NCBI RefSeq assembly: GCF_003611035.1
Contig: NZ_CP030033.1
Coordinates: forward strand, 1,488,001 to 1,552,000
Length of the DNA: 64,000 nt
Origin: Cryobacterium soli
Lineage (GTDB): Bacteria > Actinomycetota > Actinomycetes > Actinomycetales > Microbacteriaceae
Direction: 5' to 3'
Made by a program: the position numbers and the translations under genes
Shown here: piece by piece, positions 60,103 to 64,000 of the stretch
How positions within the stretch are numbered: position 1 is the first letter of the stretch
Layout: each line of letters begins with the position of its first letter
Notes under the pieces: generated by a model
What the model was told of the DNA's origin: nothing
Seen by the model: only the letters and a program-made list of their open reading frames with translations
Databases searched by the model: none

Positions 60103-60893
60103 GCGGCGCGGGCGGCCTCGGAGCGGGTGAGCGCGTTCTGCAGGGATGCCAGCAGCAGGGGCAGCTGGGCGGCCGGCGCATCCGGAGCCTCGGGGTGCCA
60201 CTGCACACCCGTGATCGGTGCGGTGCGGTGCTCAACGGCCTCGACCAGGCCGTCGGGGGCGGTGGCCACGGGCGTGAGGCCCGCGCCGAGCCGGCCGACG
60301 CTCTGGTGGTGGGCGCTCTGCACCGAGATGCGGGTGTCGCCGAGGGCCTCGGCGAGGGTGCTCGTGGAGCGCAGCACGACGGCGTGGGTAGAGAGGATCT
60401 CGTCGATGGGCACGCCGACGTTACGGTGGATGCCGTCGTCGATGTGCTGCACGAGGTCGCCGCCGAGGGCCACATTGATGATCTGCAGTCCGCGGCAGAT
60501 GCCCAGCAGCGGGGTGCCGCGTTCGGCGGCGCGCTGCACGAGCGCGATCTGGCCCGCATCGGCGTCGGTGAAGTGCACCGTCTCGCCCTCATAGCCGGAG
60601 TCGGCGCCGTAGAAGCGCGGGTCGATGTCCTCGCCGCCTACGATCACGACGGCGTCGGCCGAGTCGGTGAGGTCGAGCAGGTCGGCGGGGTCGAGGTCCG
60701 CGGCGGCCAATCGCACGACGGTCCAGCCGCCGTCAGTGCCGGCGTCCACGACGGTGGCGTTGAGGGTCTGCACCTTGGCGTGGTACTCGGGGCGGTCCGG
60801 CCGGCTGCGGGTGACTTCGACGACGGCGAGAGTGGGCCGGTCTTCGCGGGCCGTCGGCAGGGCGGTCATCGTGGCGAGCGTCTGGGTGGTCAT
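60099..60893 (-). CDS. Gamma-glutamyl-gamma-aminobutyrate hydrolase family (class I amidotransferase)
   Basis: A 264-residue peptidase C26-like enzyme. Nucleophile Cys in LLGICRGLQIINVALGGDL, the catalytic His-Glu pair in VQWHPEAP, and VIVGGEDIDPRFYG near the oxyanion site. PuuD-type enzymes cleave gamma-glutamyl-GABA in putrescine breakdown; the same fold also serves other gamma-glutamyl amides. No other putrescine gene is in the window. AAGGCGAG precedes the ATG. It converges on TetR with 4 bp overlap. Confidence 0.88.
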   Translation of the reverse strand: MTTQTLATMTALPTAREDRPTLAVVEVTRSRPDRPEYHAKVQTLNATVVDAGTDGGWTVVRLAAADLDPADLLDLTDSADAVVIVGGEDIDPRFYGADSGYEGETVHFTDADAGQIALVQRAAERGTPLLGICRGLQIINVALGGDLVQHIDDGIHRNVGVPIDEILSTHAVVLRSTSTLAEALGDTRISVQSAHHQSVGRLGAGLTPVATAPDGLVEAVEHRTAPITGVQWHPEAPDAPAAQLPLLLASLQNALTRSEAARAA

Positions 60894-61060
60894 GGCTCGC
60901 CTTTCGTGACGTGCAGGGTGCAGCGGGTGCTGGTGTCGTTCCAGTGTGCCCGAGGCGACCGGCCGGCATCCGGGCGGCGGTAACAGAGCGCAACAGAGCG
61001 AGGGGTTCTATGCTCGAGGGAAATACGCCGCACGTGAGCGCTTCCGAGGAAATGGACCCC

Positions 61061-63196
61061 ATGCAGCCAGGCCACCCGCGCATCCGACCGACGATCTCCG
61101 GGCTTGCCGCCCGCGTGGCAGCGCTCGTCGCGATCGTCGCCCTTGCGCTGGTCGGGACCGGGCTGGGCGCGGCCGCACCGGCCAGGGCGGATGACCCGGT
61201 GAACTTCGGCGAGAGCCACATCGTCGACACCGTCGGGGCTCTCGGCGACCGGGAGCCCGAGGTGGTTGCCGCCCTCGACGCACTGTTCGCCGACACCCAG
61301 ATCGACCTCTTCGTGGCCTACGTGGCGAGTTTCGAGGGCGTGGACGACCCGTCGACGTGGGCCGATTACACAGCGGTGGACAACGGCTTCGGCGACAACG
61401 ACGTGCTGTTGGCCGTGGCCACAAATGACCGGCAGTACCAGCTGTCGGTCGCCACCGATTTTGTGCTCGACGAAGCCCAGCTCGCCGAGGTGCAGAGCAC
61501 CGCCATCGAACCGTCGCTGCGGGTGAACGACTGGGCCGGCGCCGCGATCAACGGGGCCACAGCCATGCAGCAGAGCGTGGCCGGCGAGCCGCTCAGCGAT
61601 CCGGTGATCACCCCCGGGGACGCCAGCCCGTCCAGCGGCGGCGGGTTTCCCAATTGGGTCACGGTGCTGCTCGTGCTCGCCGTCGTGGGCGGTATCATCG
61701 CCGTGGTGATCTGGGCGCTGCGGCGCCGCGGCACGGCCCCGGTGGCGAGGCCGGGTGGCGCCGAGGCGTCGACGCCTGAGCTGAAACGCGACGCCTCCAG
61801 CGCGCTCATCGCGACCGACGACGCCATCAAGACCAGCGGCCAGGAGGTGGGCTTCGCCGTTGCCCAGTACGGCGCCGATGCCGCCGCGCCCTTCCAGGCG
61901 GCGGTGGGCGCCGCCACGGCGAAACTGTCCGAGGCGTTCACCCTGCAGCAGCGGCTCGACGACGCCGAACCCGACACCGAAGACCAGGTGCGGGCCTGGT
62001 ACCGGCAGATCATCGCGCTGTGCGCCGAGGCCAACCAGCTGCTCGACGAGCAGGCCGCCGACTTCGACGAGCTGCGGAAGCTCGAGGCCAACGCGCCGGC
62101 CGCGGCCGCCGGGCTGGAGACCGAGCTCGGGGCCATCGACGCCCGCCTCGACCAGGCCGAGGCCCGGGTGGAGGAGCTGTCCGCCCGCTACACGCCCGAG
62201 ACCATCGCCACGGTCGCCGACAACCCCGACCAGGCTGCCGAACGGCTCACCTTCGCCACCAATGCGCTGGCTGAAGCCCGCGCGCGACTGGCCGCCGGCG
62301 AACCGAGTGCCGCGGCGGTCGGCATCCGCGCCGCGGAGGAGGCCGTCGACCAGGCGAAGCTGCTCGTCGACGCCGTCGACAGGCTCGCCGCCGACCTGCA
62401 GCGCGCGGAGTCGGGCATCCCGGCGGTGCTCGCCGACCTCGACACCGACGTCGCGATGGCACGCGGGCTGCCCGCTACCGGGGTGGCGTCGGCCGATGTT
62501 CCGGGCGTGATCGCCCGCACCGAGCAGACACTCACCGAGGTGCGCTCCGCGCTCGCGGCCCCGCCGGTGAACCCGGTCGACCTGCTGCAGCGCCTCGAGG
62601 CCGCCAATGCCACCATGGATGCCACGCTGCAGGGCGTGCGGAACGCCCAGGTGCAGGCAGAGCGGCTGCAGGCCGCGCTGGCACAGAGCCTGCAGGCGGC
62701 CCGCAGCCAGGTATCCGCCGCTGAGGACTTCATCACCGCCCGGCGGGGCGCGGTCGGCGCTGAGGCCCGCACCCGGCTGGCCGAGGCAGGCCGGTTGACC
62801 GCCCAGGCCGAGTCCCTCGTGGCGAGCGATCCGGCCGCCGCCCTCGCCGTGTCGCAGCGAGCCGGCTCCCTGGCCGCCGAGGCCACAGCCATGGCCCGGC
62901 GCGACGTGGACGGGTTCTCCACAGACAGCGACGACTTCGGGGACTTCTTCGGCGGCGGGGTCAGTCGCCGCGGCGGCAGCAACGGGTCGATGGGCGCCGT
63001 CCTCGGCGGCATCCTGATCGGCCAGATCCTGGGCGGCGGCGGGGGCGGCGGGATGTTCGGCGGCGGGGGCGGTTTCGGCGGGATGGGCGGCGGCGGACGG
63101 CGCTCGAGCGGCGGAGGCTTCGGGGGCGGCCGCAGCCCGGGCAGCTTCGGCGGTGGGGGCACACGCGGTCGGCGCGGCGGCGGCGGCCGGTTCTGA
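61061..63196 (+). CDS. TPM-domain protein with long coiled coil and Gly-rich tail
   Basis: A 711-residue exported membrane protein. Signal peptide (residues 1 to about 42, ending APARADD), a TPM domain (about 45-170; HIVDTVGALGDREPEVVAALDALFADTQIDLFVAYVASFEG, DNDVLLAVATNDRQYQLSVA), one membrane segment (about 200-222), and about 400 residues of predicted helix and coiled coil with heptad-like Ala/Leu repeats. A Gly/Arg-rich tail of about 80 residues closes the protein. GAGGA lies 10 bases before ATG 61061; an ATG at 61010 with AGGGG is an alternative. Known TPM proteins act in membrane biogenesis or phosphatase-like roles; here unknown. Confidence 0.85.
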   Translation: MQPGHPRIRPTISGLAARVAALVAIVALALVGTGLGAAAPARADDPVNFGESHIVDTVGALGDREPEVVAALDALFADTQIDLFVAYVASFEGVDDPSTWADYTAVDNGFGDNDVLLAVATNDRQYQLSVATDFVLDEAQLAEVQSTAIEPSLRVNDWAGAAINGATAMQQSVAGEPLSDPVITPGDASPSSGGGFPNWVTVLLVLAVVGGIIAVVIWALRRRGTAPVARPGGAEASTPELKRDASSALIATDDAIKTSGQEVGFAVAQYGADAAAPFQAAVGAATAKLSEAFTLQQRLDDAEPDTEDQVRAWYRQIIALCAEANQLLDEQAADFDELRKLEANAPAAAAGLETELGAIDARLDQAEARVEELSARYTPETIATVADNPDQAAERLTFATNALAEARARLAAGEPSAAAVGIRAAEEAVDQAKLLVDAVDRLAADLQRAESGIPAVLADLDTDVAMARGLPATGVASADVPGVIARTEQTLTEVRSALAAPPVNPVDLLQRLEAANATMDATLQGVRNAQVQAERLQAALAQSLQAARSQVSAAEDFITARRGAVGAEARTRLAEAGRLTAQAESLVASDPAAALAVSQRAGSLAAEATAMARRDVDGFSTDSDDFGDFFGGGVSRRGGSNGSMGAVLGGILIGQILGGGGGGGMFGGGGGFGGMGGGGRRSSGGGFGGGRSPGSFGGGGTRGRRGGGGRF

Positions 63197-63298
63197 GCCG
63201 CCCGGGCGACCTCCCCTTCCGGGCCCCTCGGCCAGCCTCCCTCGCCTGCTGAGGCTGCTGAGCCTGCTGTCCAGCCTCCCGACCACACAGCCCTCGAG

Positions 63299-63349
63299 TT
63301 GCCGCAAAGCTGCCCTTCCGCGCGCGCGAAGGGGCGCTATGCCGCAAGT
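63299..63349. repeat. REP-like repeat unit 1
   Basis: A 51-bp unit with a hairpin core (CCCTTC, a CG-rich loop, GAAGGGG) followed by CGCTATGCCGCAA. The second unit lies 22 bp downstream in the same orientation. It fills the 248-bp gap 63197-63444. Confidence 0.75.
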
Positions 63350-63371
63350 GGGCGACATGTCCTTCGCCGAC

Positions 63372-63422
63372 TTGCCGCCAAAGTCCCCTTCCCCGCTCGC
63401 GAAGGGGCGCTATGCCGCAACT
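63372..63422. repeat. REP-like repeat unit 2
   Basis: Second 51-bp copy. The right half, from GCGAAGGGG to CGCTATGCCGCAA, is identical to unit 1; the left half differs at several bases while keeping the stem, so changes are largely compensated. Confidence 0.75.
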
Positions 63423-63444
63423 CGCGAGGAGCCCGCTCGATAGC

Positions 63445-64000
63445 TCAGCGGGCCAGCGCGAACAGGGGCGGGGCGGGCACGTCGACCGTGAGGTCGGCGA
63501 GGATCCGGCCGACGGTGGGGGTGAACTTGAAGCCGTGGCCGGAGAAGCCGGCGCCCACGATGACCGGGCCGCGGCGGTCGAGCACGAAGTTGGAGTCCGG
63601 GGTGGTCGTGTAGGTGCAGCTGATCTCGGTGAAGGCATCCGGGTCCGCGCCGGGCAGCCACTCGCGGGCGTAGCGGCGGAGGGCCAGCAGCTGCTCGGGC
63701 TCCGAGGTGAAGTCGCGAAGGTCGGGGTCCACGACCGGCCCCACACCGTGCCAGCCGGCCTTGATCCCCTCGCCAGGGGTGTGCATGCCGTAGACCGGTG
63801 AGCGCCAGTACTCGTACCCGGGCGTGCCAGGCCGGTAGCCGTGGTTGAAGCCCGGCCAGGTGAAGCTCGTGTCGAGCACGGCGAAATGCGCCGGCTGTTC
63901 CTGCGTCACCACGAGGCGCGGCAGCGGCAGCACGCCTTCCAGGAGCGAGCCGGTCCAGGCGCCGAGCGTGACGATCACCCGTCGGGCCCGGAACTGCTCG
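63445..64000 (-). CDS. FAD-dependent amine oxidase (sarcosine/N-methyltryptophan oxidase type), C-terminal part
   Basis: Only the last ~184 codons are visible; the gene continues beyond the window end, and the codons before GTG 63978 are in frame (EQFRARR). Visible features match the MTOX/SoxA group: RVIVTLGAWTGSLL, the substrate-domain strands, CTYTTTPDSNFVLDRRGPVIVGAGFSGHGFKFTPTVGRILADL. The CTYT..PD.NF....P...V..G.SGHGFK signature is diagnostic and includes the cysteine that holds FAD covalently. It oxidises a methylated or secondary amine; which one is not known. Confidence 0.9.
   Translation of the reverse strand, partial: EQFRARRVIVTLGAWTGSLLEGVLPLPRLVVTQEQPAHFAVLDTSFTWPGFNHGYRPGTPGYEYWRSPVYGMHTPGEGIKAGWHGVGPVVDPDLRDFTSEPEQLLALRRYAREWLPGADPDAFTEISCTYTTTPDSNFVLDRRGPVIVGAGFSGHGFKFTPTVGRILADLTVDVPAPPLFALAR

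Noticed and set aside
60890..63358. An 822-codon open frame opposite the TPM-domain gene
   Set aside because: Antisense shadow of a GC-rich coding sequence without motifs.

Overview
The window is about 64 kb of GC-rich DNA with the gene style of a Gram-positive actinobacterium: many short lipoproteins, GAF-ANTAR regulators, CGNR and CsoR regulators, a DHCW-motif cupin, an N-cap maltokinase-like protein, frequent GTG/TTG starts and ATGA/GTGA gene overlaps. The overall picture best fits Microbacteriaceae (a Cryobacterium-like genus is my guess, not shown by the sequence). No rRNA, tRNA, phage gene, transposase or CRISPR array was recognised.

Left part (1 to about 20 kb) looks like a variable, decaying region. 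It holds small orphan genes, two DUF4232-like lipoproteins, a PadR operon, an OsmC-ACT-ArsR operon, several acetyltransferases, a TetR/SDR divergent pair, a CPBP protease and several broken genes (17.9, 19.6 and 19.7-19.9 kb). Threaded through it, between genes, are about eleven copies of a 28-bp imperfect palindrome (arms TGTCTCG / CGAGACA, centre CCCATGGG or CCGTAGGG). Seven clear copies carry an extra half-site 16-17 bp upstream in the same orientation. Copies often bracket a single gene. I found none in the right 44 kb. This family is the most interesting unexplained structure in the window.

Middle part (20 to 46 kb) is denser and mostly intact: a cupin, a SecD-head-like lipoprotein, a metallo-beta-lactamase-fold protein, a tightly coupled GAF-ANTAR/GAF-ANTAR/RibD_C operon, a NYN-LOTUS protein, SDR with divergent TetR, a methyltransferase with a frameshift (28.35 kb), a PTS EIIBCA permease with a strong terminator, thioredoxin, an AAA ATPase, a YpfJ-type metallopeptidase, a TetR/MFS pair, an EamA/CGNR pair and a membrane-anchored UbiB-like kinase.

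Right part (46 to 64 kb) carries stress and resistance functions: MarR with a divergent NADPH:quinone-type oxidoreductase and two operator palindromes, an ABC-F ATPase preceded by an 11-codon leader peptide and mutually exclusive hairpins, LtrA, a csoR/copZ/copA copper module, a TetR/MFS efflux pair with twin operators, a class I amidotransferase, a very long TPM-domain coiled-coil protein, two 51-bp REP-like repeats, and the C-terminal part of a flavin amine oxidase running off the end.

Across the window many genes have no Shine-Dalgarno sequence but instead a TANNNT hexamer exactly 6-7 bases before the start codon, which suggests widespread leaderless transcription.
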